From: CAZAPG01 sp964486935 | Lineage (GTDB): Bacteria; Chloroflexota; Anaerolineae; 4572-78; J111 | DNA: 61,011 nt | NCBI GenBank assembly: GCA_964486935.1 | Contig: CAZAPG010000046.1 | Coordinates: 1-61,011 of the forward strand | Direction: 5' to 3' | Shown: positions 31,985-41,600 of the stretch, one piece after another | Position numbering within the stretch: the stretch's first letter is position 1 | Layout of the letters: every line of letters starts with the position of its first letter | Program-made: the position numbers and the translations under genes | The notes under the pieces: model-generated | The model's input: only the letters and a program-made list of their open reading frames with translations | Told to the model about the DNA's origin: nothing | Database searches by the model: none

Positions 31985-34900
31985 ATGAGATTTGCAGAGT
32001 GGATTAAATTAATAACTGCCAGCGTTCTTGGCATAATATTAGTGGGTCTAGTATTGATATGTCTGGCAGCATTGAGCCAACCCGCCCAGGCCAGCCCCGC
32101 TCCCGCCGATACCCCGCTGAAAGAATCCGGCCTTCAGCCGCCCCAACGCCCGCCGGCTCAATCCGGCGATTTGACCATCTCCAAACGCGCCGCTACCCAG
32201 GCCGACCCCGCCAACGGCGGCACGGTTTCTGCCGGGGGGTTTATCACTTACGAAGTCACCATTCAAAACGTTAGCGGCCTGACCATTACCAACGTCGTTA
32301 TCACCGACCAGTTGCCGGTTGAGTCTCTCACCAACATTACTTGCCTGGGCAGTACTCCGGCCGGGCTGTCGTGCGCGGTTATTCAAAGAACTGACTCCTT
32401 CACCACCAAAGCCCCAGATGGCAGCGGCAACGACATTACCGTTACCATTCAGGTGGACGACAAGGTGCGCTGGACTATTAATCAACTGGGGCCGGGCCAA
32501 ACCGCCGTAGGGCGGTTCAGCGGTCAGGCGGCTTGCCGCTCGGCGGGGCAGGTGTTTACCAACTTTGCCCTGGTCAACTTTACGGGCAGCCAGGGCCAGC
32601 CCGGTTTTCAGGTAAGCAACCTGGTTAATACCCAAATTTTGGCCGATGTGCCCAACGCCAACGGCCAGCCGGCGGTCTCGCGCTCGCCCACTTTCTGCTC
32701 TACCGGCACCGATACCGGCGGCTTTTACGATATGGATTGGGGCGACTACGACGCCGACGGCGATATGGACCTTTTGCTGGTTTCTGGCAATACCAGCGCC
32801 GGCGTAGTGGTTTACCGCAACGACGGCAACCAGTTTACTCGCATCCCCATTTACAGCCGAATTTTCCTGAACAGCGCCCGCTGGGGTGATTTCAACAACG
32901 ATGGCCGGCTGGATATCGTCATTACCGGCTACTGGGATTCTGCCGATAACCAGGGGCCTTCCGGCTTATATCCCTATACCGGCTACAACCACGTTTTTAT
33001 CAACCAGGGCGGCGACAATTTTACGCGAGTGCAAAACGGTACCGATTCCAGCGGGCAGTGGTATACCTTCCAAACCAACGATGGCGCTTTTCGCTCGGCT
33101 ACAATAAATTACAACACAACAACCGGAGGCTTTGTAGATGTGGCCGTGGGTAATTTTTATGATATCACCAATGGTTGCGCTATTCAGGTCAACCGGAACT
33201 TTGGAGCGCCCAATTATTTTACAGCAGTATTGGATGCGGCGGCCTGGGCTGGTCCCAATGTTCAATGCCTGCTCACCGAAGCCAGAATTCAAGGGTTAGC
33301 CTGGGGTGATTATAATAATGATGACTACCCCGATTTAGCAGCAAGCGTGGTTGATTTTAACGGCACCAACAGGGTGCTGGTGTTTAGAAACAATAGCGGC
33401 GGCTCTTTTACCCAAATCTTTAACACCAGCGATTTTGTGGGCGCCTCCGGCCCGCCCAACGATGTGCGCTGGGGCGATTACAACAACGATGGCTGGCTGG
33501 ATTTGGCCGTGGCTCTGGGGGCGCAGGCGAGAATTTACAATAATAACAATGGTACGCTGCAAACTAACGCGGCAGTTACCATTCCCCGCGCCGGTTCCGG
33601 TACCATTCGCGCCATTGACTGGCTTGACTTTGATGGCGATGGCGTTTTGGAATTGGCCATCGCCGAAGATAACGGCCCCATCAGAATCTATGAAGTGCCC
33701 GGCTTTGGCACATTTACGGAGTTGCCCATCCCGGGTTCGGGCGCTATTTACAGTTTGCGGGGCGTTGATGTAGACAACGATGGCGATTTAGATATTGCTT
33801 ACACCAACTTTGGCGAGCGCGCCTTTGTCTTTACCACCGACTCGGCCTATTTGAGCCGGCAGGTCACTTCAATGTCTCCCGCCCTGGCCAGCATCGGGGT
33901 AGATATCGGCAAAATCAATGGGGGCGGCCTGGGCAATTTCAATGATCTGGCTTTTGCCTCAAATGGCGGCAATAGAGTTTACTTTAACAACAATAGCGGC
34001 CAATTTTCAACCTTTTTTGATTTTGTGGTTCCGTCAAATGATATCTCTTTTGGCGACCTTGAAAGCGATGGCGATTTGGATGTAGCCGCCGGAACCGGCA
34101 GCTCGAATCTGGTTTATCGCTACAACAGCGGGTATGCCCTGGCTTTTAATTGGCGCTCAATACCCCAACTCGATAGCCGGGCGCTGATCTTTAAAGATTT
34201 TGACCAGGACAATTCAGGCACTCAAGACCTGGCTGTAGCTAACAACAATGGCCCCAACACCCTGTATATGAACTCCGGTCTGTTACTAACTGAGTCCTCG
34301 CCAAGCTGGAGTTCTGCCGAGTCGGAGGGCAGCCGGGGCATAGCCTGGGGTTACTTCAATAACGATGTAATGCCCGATATTGCCATTGCCAATAATGGCG
34401 GAGCCAACCGGGTTTATATCTACAGCGGCAAACACGGTTTTGACCGGGTCAACTGGACTCCCTCTATTGCCAATGATAATACCCGCGCTGTAGCCTGGGG
34501 CGATTACGATGGTGACGGTGATATGGATTTGGCCGTGGGCAATTACGGCCAACGGAACTACATCTACCAGAATCAAAATGGGGCACTCTCCACCACTCCG
34601 GTCTGGTCTTCTACAGAAACATTCAACACCACCAGTTTGGCCTGGGGTGATTGGAATAATGACGGTGACTTGGATTTAGCCGTAGGCAACGATAATGGCA
34701 ACCCGGATCAGGTTTACGCCAACCTGGGCAGTACTCCCGGTTCGCCGCGTCTGTTCTGGTTGTGGCAGTCAAACAGCAGTAATAATACCCAGGATATCGG
34801 CTGGGGGGACATCGACGGCGACGGCGACCTGGACCTGGCCGTAGCCGGAACCCAAAGCGGGTATTATAAAAATGGCTACGTGCTGCCAGGACATCTTAAT

Positions 34901-36046
34901 CGAGCCAATATGTTGCTGCCACTTAACTCATCTTACCTGAGCATTCAGCGGCCCACGCCCAGCAGCGGGCAAATCTGGTATCGCACCACCCTGAGTAACC
35001 CCGCCTCACTGGTCATTCCGGTCAGGTTTACGGTATACGACCCGGACGGGAGCGGTCAAAATGGCTCCAGAAATAACCTGGCCGATGTGTCAGGAGCATA
35101 CGCTGCCGGGACGCCGCAAATTGAATATTCGGTGGATGGCGGCAGCAACTGGCAGGCCGCAGCCGGGGCTGCGCCCACTTTTGGCGGCGGCCAATACACT
35201 TTCAACTGGCAGGCTGGCCAGGACCTGGCCGACGATAAGGCCGCCAGCGATGACGTGCGCCTGCGAGTGACTATAACCCACCAAAACAAGCAGGGGTTAG
35301 TGCAGCGTGCCACCTCCAAAGCCGTCAGCCCTCCGTTTAGAGTGCGGAATTTAAGCTGCGTTTGGCCCGAAAGCGCAACCATTACCTACCAGCCGGTCAC
35401 TACGGTTACAGTTGGTGAGGTCATGACCTTTACCGGCAGCGCCATTGGCGGCGGCGACGGCCCCGCCGGCCAGATTTTCTACAATTGGGATTTTGGCAAC
35501 GGCGTTATCTCGCAGGGCGTCATTATGTTTCACAGCTTTTCGATGACCGGCACCCCAACCGTCTCGCTGACCGTTACCGGTTCACCCTGCCCTGTTACCC
35601 GGCCCGATTTTATCAGCACCACCATTCTGGTGGGTGATGTGGGCTTTTCCGGCCCGCTAACCGGAACCGTTTTTCTGCCAATCATCCAAAAATCCGGGTC
35701 GGCAAGTCCCATCAGCGCGCCGGCTACCCAGACTATTTCTGACTTTGGCAGTATGGCCCAAAACCCCGGCTTGAGCCAGATAACAGAATTAATAGGAGAA
35801 CTTCAGGCAGGTCAAACCCGGCTGCAATGGTCTCCCGGCCCGGCAGACCAGGCCATTCTCGGCTACCGCATCTATCGCGCTCCGGCGGGAACAGTTGCAT
35901 TTCAACTGCTGGCCGATGTTCCGGCTAACCAGACCAGTTACACCGACAACCAGAGCTGCGGGCAAAGTTACTTTGTAACCGCCTACAACGCCCAGGGCGA
36001 GTCGTTGCCCAGCGCCTCCAGCTACTTTAGCCCGCCCTGCCCGTGA
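31985..36046 (+). CDS. Secreted DUF11 / FG-GAP repeat / PKD / FN3 surface protein
   Basis: 1353 residues. The signal peptide (about 1-37, ends in AQASPA) is followed by a DUF11-like domain (about 60-210). About 12 FG-GAP/VCBS repeats follow (about 245-975) with calcium-type loops such as WGDYDADGDMDL and WGDWNNDGDLDLAVGND, forming a probable beta-propeller array. Then come a PKD-like domain (about 1130-1210, YNWDFGNG) and a C-terminal FN3 module (about 1270-1353, GYRIYRAPAG) that ends in PPCP. Integrin-alpha-like propellers of this type bind proteins or sugars at the surface. Its FN3 tail resembles that of the preceding protein. The stop overlaps the start of the Hedgehog-like gene (GTGA). 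Confidence 0.85.
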   Translation: MRFAEWIKLITASVLGIILVGLVLICLAALSQPAQASPAPADTPLKESGLQPPQRPPAQSGDLTISKRAATQADPANGGTVSAGGFITYEVTIQNVSGLTITNVVITDQLPVESLTNITCLGSTPAGLSCAVIQRTDSFTTKAPDGSGNDITVTIQVDDKVRWTINQLGPGQTAVGRFSGQAACRSAGQVFTNFALVNFTGSQGQPGFQVSNLVNTQILADVPNANGQPAVSRSPTFCSTGTDTGGFYDMDWGDYDADGDMDLLLVSGNTSAGVVVYRNDGNQFTRIPIYSRIFLNSARWGDFNNDGRLDIVITGYWDSADNQGPSGLYPYTGYNHVFINQGGDNFTRVQNGTDSSGQWYTFQTNDGAFRSATINYNTTTGGFVDVAVGNFYDITNGCAIQVNRNFGAPNYFTAVLDAAAWAGPNVQCLLTEARIQGLAWGDYNNDDYPDLAASVVDFNGTNRVLVFRNNSGGSFTQIFNTSDFVGASGPPNDVRWGDYNNDGWLDLAVALGAQARIYNNNNGTLQTNAAVTIPRAGSGTIRAIDWLDFDGDGVLELAIAEDNGPIRIYEVPGFGTFTELPIPGSGAIYSLRGVDVDNDGDLDIAYTNFGERAFVFTTDSAYLSRQVTSMSPALASIGVDIGKINGGGLGNFNDLAFASNGGNRVYFNNNSGQFSTFFDFVVPSNDISFGDLESDGDLDVAAGTGSSNLVYRYNSGYALAFNWRSIPQLDSRALIFKDFDQDNSGTQDLAVANNNGPNTLYMNSGLLLTESSPSWSSAESEGSRGIAWGYFNNDVMPDIAIANNGGANRVYIYSGKHGFDRVNWTPSIANDNTRAVAWGDYDGDGDMDLAVGNYGQRNYIYQNQNGALSTTPVWSSTETFNTTSLAWGDWNNDGDLDLAVGNDNGNPDQVYANLGSTPGSPRLFWLWQSNSSNNTQDIGWGDIDGDGDLDLAVAGTQSGYYKNGYVLPGHLNRANMLLPLNSSYLSIQRPTPSSGQIWYRTTLSNPASLVIPVRFTVYDPDGSGQNGSRNNLADVSGAYAAGTPQIEYSVDGGSNWQAAAGAAPTFGGGQYTFNWQAGQDLADDKAASDDVRLRVTITHQNKQGLVQRATSKAVSPPFRVRNLSCVWPESATITYQPVTTVTVGEVMTFTGSAIGGGDGPAGQIFYNWDFGNGVISQGVIMFHSFSMTGTPTVSLTVTGSPCPVTRPDFISTTILVGDVGFSGPLTGTVFLPIIQKSGSASPISAPATQTISDFGSMAQNPGLSQITELIGELQAGQTRLQWSPGPADQAILGYRIYRAPAGTVAFQLLADVPANQTSYTDNQSCGQSYFVTAYNAQGESLPSASSYFSPPCP

Positions 36047-36732
36047 GCTTAATTATAAAGCAACTTTTGCCCTTGATACTGATATGTTTAACCGCCTGCG
36101 CCTCTACCCAGGCCAAAACAGCCGCCACGCCCACGGCTACCGGCACAGCCACGGCTACCGTCACGCCGACCCGCACCCCTACGCCAACGGCCACCCCCAA
36201 CTCGCCCTGCCCCCTGCCCAACCTGGGCGCCGGCCAGCACATTTCGGCCGGCGGCAGCTACACCGAAACCCAAACCACCGCCGCCGGGCCAATGCTGTGC
36301 CGCATCGAGCAGGGTTCTTGCGCGCACCATCTGCTGGTTGGCAACGTAGACCCAAACATCGTTTTTAAGCGAGAGGAAACGCCCCCCTTTGACTACGAGG
36401 ATATTTTAATGCACCCGGCGATGGTTTTGCCTCTGTATCGTCTCAACCAGTTGGTGCTGGCCGAATGGCAGGGTGAAGTCCGGCTGCGCGTGACCGATGC
36501 TTACGACTCGCTGCTGGAGCACGACCTGGCCCAGCCCGACGAAAACCGCAAAATCTCGCTCCATTTTGAGGGCCGCGCCATAGATTTAACCACCTGGCCC
36601 ATCGACCAGGCCCGCTATGGCCGCCTGTGCGCGCTGGCCCACTGCGCCGGTTTTGATTGGGTTCACAACGAGGGAGACCATTGCCACGCCGCTATCAAGG
36701 CCGATAGCCTCTGTTTGCGGTGCGGCAATTAA
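36043..36732 (+). CDS. Lipoprotein with a bacterial Hedgehog N-terminal (Hh/DD-peptidase) domain
   Basis: 229 residues from GTG 36043, overlapping the previous stop. A lipobox (LTAC) gives a membrane-anchored lipoprotein with a Thr/Pro linker (about 25-50). From about residue 100 the chain follows the Sonic Hedgehog signalling domain closely: DPNIVFKREE, RLNQLVLAEW, VRLRVTDAYD, SLHFEGRAIDLTT, ALAHCAGFDWV, HCHAAIKAD. The zinc ligands H174, D181 and H215 and the general-base Glu (E210) align with Shh H141, D148, H183 and E177, and the calcium-site EE pair is kept. Bacterial Hh-like proteins of the DD-peptidase clan are known; the expected role is zinc peptidase action on cell-wall peptides. The extra C-terminal cysteines are unusual. 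Confidence 0.87.
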   Translation: MSLIIKQLLPLILICLTACASTQAKTAATPTATGTATATVTPTRTPTPTATPNSPCPLPNLGAGQHISAGGSYTETQTTAAGPMLCRIEQGSCAHHLLVGNVDPNIVFKREETPPFDYEDILMHPAMVLPLYRLNQLVLAEWQGEVRLRVTDAYDSLLEHDLAQPDENRKISLHFEGRAIDLTTWPIDQARYGRLCALAHCAGFDWVHNEGDHCHAAIKADSLCLRCGN

Positions 36733-36737
36733 ATTAA

Positions 36738-38015
36738 ATGATAACGCCAAAATTCGTCAAAAAGAAAAAACCAAAATTGTTGGGGCTGATTGGCTGGGCC
36801 GCGCTCTTTGGCCTGGCCTGCGGCGCCGGCAACATGTCGCAATTTTTATCGCCGCTGCCAACCCCCACCCAACCGGCGCTGGCCATCGAGGTAACGGTGG
36901 TTAAATTGCCAACCCGGCCAACGGCCATTTCAACCCAAACGCCGGCCAGCATGGCCCCAACCATTGCCCTGTTGCTGGTGGAAGGCGGGGGTCAACTGCC
37001 CACCCTCATCCCCACCGATACCCCCATCGCCACGGCCACGCCCACCGCGCCGCCAACCGCGCCGCCCCCGGTCACGCCGGATGCAGCCGCCCCCACCGCC
37101 ATTGCCGCTACCCAACCGGCGGGCGACGCCCCGGCAGCCGAGTCGAGCGAACTGCTGCCCGACGGGTCGATTACCCTGATTGAACTGCCCAACAACTTTA
37201 CCTTGCCCAACGATGTTAGCCGGGTAGAATTTAAGTGGGTTTGGAACGAAGCCAGCGTTTGCGCCGCCCCGCCCGACGGTCAGGGGTTTGATATTAGAGT
37301 TTGGCCCGACCTGCCGGGTTACGGCCCAATGGGGGTAGACGATGTAAACCAGCTTCAGGAGAAAATTTTTTGCGACCCCAAAAGCGGCACCCGCGGCTTT
37401 GAAGTCGGCCATATCAGAAACACGCCCGGCGTGCAGGCCACCGGAACCGGACAATTTCGCTGGCAGATTGCCCTGGTAGAGCTGGCCGAGCCGTTTACGC
37501 CCCTGGCCGTTTCCGAATCGCGGGTATTCCAACTTCCGCCAGACCCAACCACCCCCACCCCCACGCTAACCCCCGAATCCAGAGTAACGCAGACCTGCCC
37601 CTGCGATGAGGTAGGCGGCGAAATCATTTTAATAGAACCGCAACACGAGGTAGAGGTTCCCCCGGCAGACAAAACATTTGAGGTGAAATGGCGCTGGAGC
37701 GGCGCCGATGGCTGCCAGTTACCGCCGGCCGGTTACGGCTTTGAGGTGCGCATCTGGCCGGAACATCCCGGTTATGGGCCAATGGGGGCGATGGGCGACG
37801 CCAAAGAAAGTCAAAAAGATATCTTTTGCGATGCCGGCAATAACGTCCGCAGTTACCTTGTGCAAAACTTTCACGGCGCGCCGGGGGTCAGACCCGCCGG
37901 AGCCGGTCGCTTTTATTGGGATGTCATTTTATTTAAAGCAGAACCTTACAGCGAGATTATAAAATCGGAAACCCGCATTTTTACGCTGCCCGGCGTGTCA
38001 AAACTGGAACAGTGA
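36738..38015 (+). CDS. Probable lipoprotein with tandem Cys-containing Ig-like repeats
   Basis: 425 residues. A basic N-terminus, hydrophobic stretch and LACG lipobox (about residue 30) are followed by a long Thr/Pro/Ala linker (to about 135) and two copies of a beta domain (about 145-270 and 300-420). Each copy has FKW.W/VKWRW, a Cys, GF[DE][IV]R[VI]WP, PGYGPMG, IFCD and PGV..[AT]G.G.F.W. The spacing of the two Cys in each copy suggests a disulfide. The family is unrecognised; it may bind carbohydrate or act as a spacer on the outer face. It starts 5 bases after the Hedgehog-like gene and ends 4 bases from a convergent FHA gene. Confidence 0.72.
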   Translation: MITPKFVKKKKPKLLGLIGWAALFGLACGAGNMSQFLSPLPTPTQPALAIEVTVVKLPTRPTAISTQTPASMAPTIALLLVEGGGQLPTLIPTDTPIATATPTAPPTAPPPVTPDAAAPTAIAATQPAGDAPAAESSELLPDGSITLIELPNNFTLPNDVSRVEFKWVWNEASVCAAPPDGQGFDIRVWPDLPGYGPMGVDDVNQLQEKIFCDPKSGTRGFEVGHIRNTPGVQATGTGQFRWQIALVELAEPFTPLAVSESRVFQLPPDPTTPTPTLTPESRVTQTCPCDEVGGEIILIEPQHEVEVPPADKTFEVKWRWSGADGCQLPPAGYGFEVRIWPEHPGYGPMGAMGDAKESQKDIFCDAGNNVRSYLVQNFHGAPGVRPAGAGRFYWDVILFKAEPYSEIIKSETRIFTLPGVSKLEQ

Positions 38016-38019
38016 GCAG

Positions 38020-38529
38020 CTACTGGTAAAACAGCAGATAACCGGCCGCCCCCAGCGCCGCGCAAATACACACCACCGCCAACCCTGCCAGCAAAATCAT
38101 AGTCCACAGGCTGGCCCCCGGCTTTTTCTGCTCGGCGGGCGGCGCCCAGCCAACAATTGTTTCGGTTTTTTGCCTGTCCTTTTTACGCCCCTTTTGCGGC
38201 TGTTGGGGTTGTTGGCCGGGCTGCTGCGCCCCCTCCTCTAAATAGATAAGTACATCGCCAATTTGCAAAGGCAAGCCCTGGGGCCAGGGAGTGGGTTGGT
38301 TGGGGGCCAGTCTGGTATCGCCCAGGTAACTGCCATTACCACTATTAAGGTCTGTAACATAATATTCAAATCCATCGGTTGTAACCTGAGCGTGATAGCG
38401 AGAGGTGGTGGGATAGTTAATCACCAGGTTATTATCGGTCCCACGTCCAATAGTTAAGCCGCGTGGCGTTAAAGGTAGCGTACGTTGAACGCCATTAGGT
38501 TCTCTAACAATAATACGCGCCTGTGTCAT
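38020..38529 (-). CDS. Small FHA protein with C-terminal membrane anchor
   Basis: 169 residues; GGGAG 9 bases before ATG. An FHA domain occupies about 1-100 (LTIGRGTDNNLVI, SRYHAQV, LNSGNGSYLGD). A Gln/Pro/Lys linker and a TM near the C-terminus (about 142-166, MILLAGLAVVCICAALGAAGYLL) make it a tail-anchored phosphothreonine reader facing the cytoplasm. It is the third FHA protein here and the only gene of this block on the - strand, convergent with the eCIS block and divergent from the BTAD regulator, with which it shares an 88-base intergenic region. Confidence 0.88.
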   Translation of the reverse strand: MTQARIIVREPNGVQRTLPLTPRGLTIGRGTDNNLVINYPTTSRYHAQVTTDGFEYYVTDLNSGNGSYLGDTRLAPNQPTPWPQGLPLQIGDVLIYLEEGAQQPGQQPQQPQKGRKKDRQKTETIVGWAPPAEQKKPGASLWTMILLAGLAVVCICAALGAAGYLLFYQ

Positions 38530-38559
38530 CAGTGCGACTCCCTCTCATCATTTAAGTTG

Positions 38560-38589
38560 TTTTCATTGTACTTCTGTCCTTTGTATAAT
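38560..38589 (+). promoter_or_regulatory. Candidate promoter of the BTAD regulator
   Basis: A perfect TATAAT (38584-38589) is 18 bases after TTTTCA (38560-38565, weak -35). It lies in the 88-base gap between the divergent FHA and regulator genes and would give a leader of about 20-65 bases depending on which start is used. Confidence 0.5.
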
Positions 38590-38659
38590 TCAAAACAACC
38601 GTGGTATTATCTCATCAATGATCAAAGGCGCGTTAAAAAAGCATCAAAAACGGGAACCG

Positions 38660-41600
38660 ATGCCCCCCATAAGGCTATTGTTGCTTGGCGTACCCCGCCT
38701 GGAAGTCAACAGAAAAACCGCGCGGCTTTCTTATTTAAAAGCCGAAGCCCTGCTCTACTATCTGGCCATTACCGGGCGTCCCCATAACCGGGCGGCGCTG
38801 GCTACGCTGCTGTGGAGCAAAAGCCAGGACTCGCAAGCCCGCAACAGCCTGCGCAACGCGCTCTATACCATTCGACAGGGCTTGCAGCCGGCCAACCCGC
38901 TACTTGTTGAGCGCGATACAATTGGCCTGAATCTAAAGCAACTTCGGCTAGACCTGGCTGAATTTCAGGCTGGCGCGGCCAATCCTACCAATGCGGCCGC
39001 ACTGGCCAACACCCTTAATTTATGGCGCGGCGCGCTGTTAGAGGGTTTGCACCTGGCCGATACGCCGCCGTTTGAAGAGTGGCTGGCCGAGCAAAGAACC
39101 CATTTTGAAACCCTGTACCAGCAAGCGCTGTTTGATTTATCTCGACTTTATGCGGCCGAAAAACAGTTGACCAAAGCTCAACAAACCATCGAGCGGCTTT
39201 TGGCGCTTGACCCCCTGAACGAGGCCGCCCATCACCAGTTGATGCGCCTGCATATGCAATCTGGCAACAGAGCCGCCGCCCTGCGCCAGTACGAAACCTT
39301 GCGCGCCCTGCTGGTTGAGGAGTTAGGCGTAGACCCCGACCCCGCAAATCAGGCCCTGCATCTGGAACTGCTCCGGGCCGATGACCACCCCCCCGCCCGG
39401 GTTTCAACCGTTTCTTTGCCCGCCAAGCCTATTGGGCCGTATCAATTTGTCGGGCGCAACCGCGAGATGGCTGCGCTGGATCAGCTTTTCAAGACAGTTT
39501 TGCCCGGCGGCCCGGCCCGGCTGGTAATGTTACAGGGCGAACCGGGCATCGGCAAAACCCGGCTGGCCCGCGAGTGGCTGGCCACGCTAACCAACAGCCA
39601 CATTTTAACCACCCGCTGCTTTGAAGCCGAACAATCCATTCCCTTTCAACCCTGGATTGATTTAATCCGCACCTCGCTCAAGCAAACGCCCTTGCCGCAA
39701 CTGGGGCTGGCCGATGTGTGGCTAACCGAGCTGGCCCATCTGGTTCCAGAAATTCGCCTCCAGCGGCCCGATTTGGAACTCTCGCCCATCAACGACCCGG
39801 AACTGGCCCGGGGGCGGATTGTTCAGGCCATTTACCACTGGCTAGAAACCCTGTGCCGCCAAAGCCCCCTCACTATTTTTATTGACGACTGGCAATGGCT
39901 CGACCAGGCCAGCCTCACCTTGCTGCGCTTTATCCTGCGTCCGCAGCAGAGCAGCCAGCTACCGCTTTTTATTTTGGGCGCCCAGCGAGCCGCCCAAACA
40001 ATGCCGGGCTGGTCAAAATTCAAAACCACTTTAGAACGAGACAATATCTTGCGCCACATCACCCTTTATCGCCTCTCACTGCCAGATGTGATGAGGCTGG
40101 CCCAATCCATAGCGCTGCCTCAAACCGTTCAAACCGACGCCTTTCTCAAGCGCTTGCTGGACGAAACCGAAGGCAATCCCCTGTTTATTACCGAATTTTT
40201 GCAAACGCTCACCCCTGCTGACCTTAAGGCCGACGATTGGCCCATTCCGCCCACCATTCAAACCGTCATTCAAAACCGGCTGGCTTCGCTTAGCGAGTCG
40301 ACCTGCCGGGTAATGACCATGGCCGCCGTAATTGGGCGCGTATTTACCGATACTTTGTTGCAACAAATTAGCGACTTGCCCCAAAGCGCCATTTTGCAAA
40401 CGCTCGACGAGGCCATTGCCGCCAACTTGATTACCGAGCAGGCCAGCGCCTATGATTTTACCCACGATAAAATCCGGGCCGTTTTGCTCGACAGCCTGAC
40501 CCGGAGCCGGCGCCGCCACCTGCATTTAAAAATTGCCACGGCCCTGGAATCTACCCTCTCTAATGATTTTGGGTTGTTGAGCCATCATTTTGAAATGGGC
40601 GGCGATGGGCAGCGGGCGCGCAACTACGGCCTGCAAGCCGCCCGCCAAAGCGCCGAGCTTTACGCCGATAGAGACGCCCTCAATTGGTACGGGCGGGTTG
40701 AAAAATTAATCGGAACCGCCAATGCCGAGCTATCGCCCGAAGCCATCCCCAAAGTCACCCCGTTTCAGCAGTCAAACGTTTCTCGTTTGCTGCCGCTGGA
40801 TGTTCCGGGTTTTATCTACCGCCAGCGGGGACTCATTTTGCAGCGCATTGGCCAGTATGATGAGGCCGAAAATGCCTTTCGGGCGGCGCTGGCGCGGGGC
40901 CAATCTCGCGCCCGGTTAGACGAGCAGGCGGCGGCCCACAACCTGCTCAGTTTTTTGGCCTACCTGCGCAGCGATTACGATGGCGTGGAGAGCCACGCCG
41001 AACAGGCCCTGGCCCTGGCTACCCAGGCCGGCGAGCCGGCCCTGCGCGCCCCCGGCCTGCGTCATTTGGGCATTGCCGTTTATCGCACCGGCAATTATGC
41101 CCGCGCCCGGCAATTGTACGACGAAGCCCTCAGCGCCTACCGGCAGGCCGGCGACCGGCTGGGCATGGCCACCGTTTACAACAACATTGGTTTTGTGCTG
41201 CGTACCCAGGTTTGCTACAGCCAGGCCAACGAAGCATTTCGGGAAGCCCTGACCATTTACGAAGCCACCGGCCAGATTGAAGGCATCGCCCTGATTTGCT
41301 CAAACATAGGGCGTACCTACGCTTTTAGCGGCAACCTGCAACAGGCCCGGCAATATCTGGAACGCGGCCTGGCGTTGAGCCAGGAATGCCACACCGATTG
41401 GATTACCGTCAAAATTCATCGCACGATGGGCAACGTTTACGCTCAAAACGGGCAGTGGCCGCAGGCATTAACTCACGCCCAACAGGCCCGACAATTGGCC
41501 ACCGCCCTGGGCAGCGATGAAGACCTGGGCGCTGCCCTGCGCCTGCTGGCCGAAATTGCGGCGGCCTGGCCCGATAGCAACCTGGGCAACCCCGCCACTT

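Noticed and set aside
1..38529. Type VI secretion system
   Set aside because: VgrG, PAAR, gp25 and FHA also occur in T6SS, but there is no TssB/C-type split sheath, no ClpV, and no TssJ/L/M. The LysM hub, DUF4255 cap, DUF4157 protein, gpI/Pvc12-like and AAA+ genes fit an eCIS.
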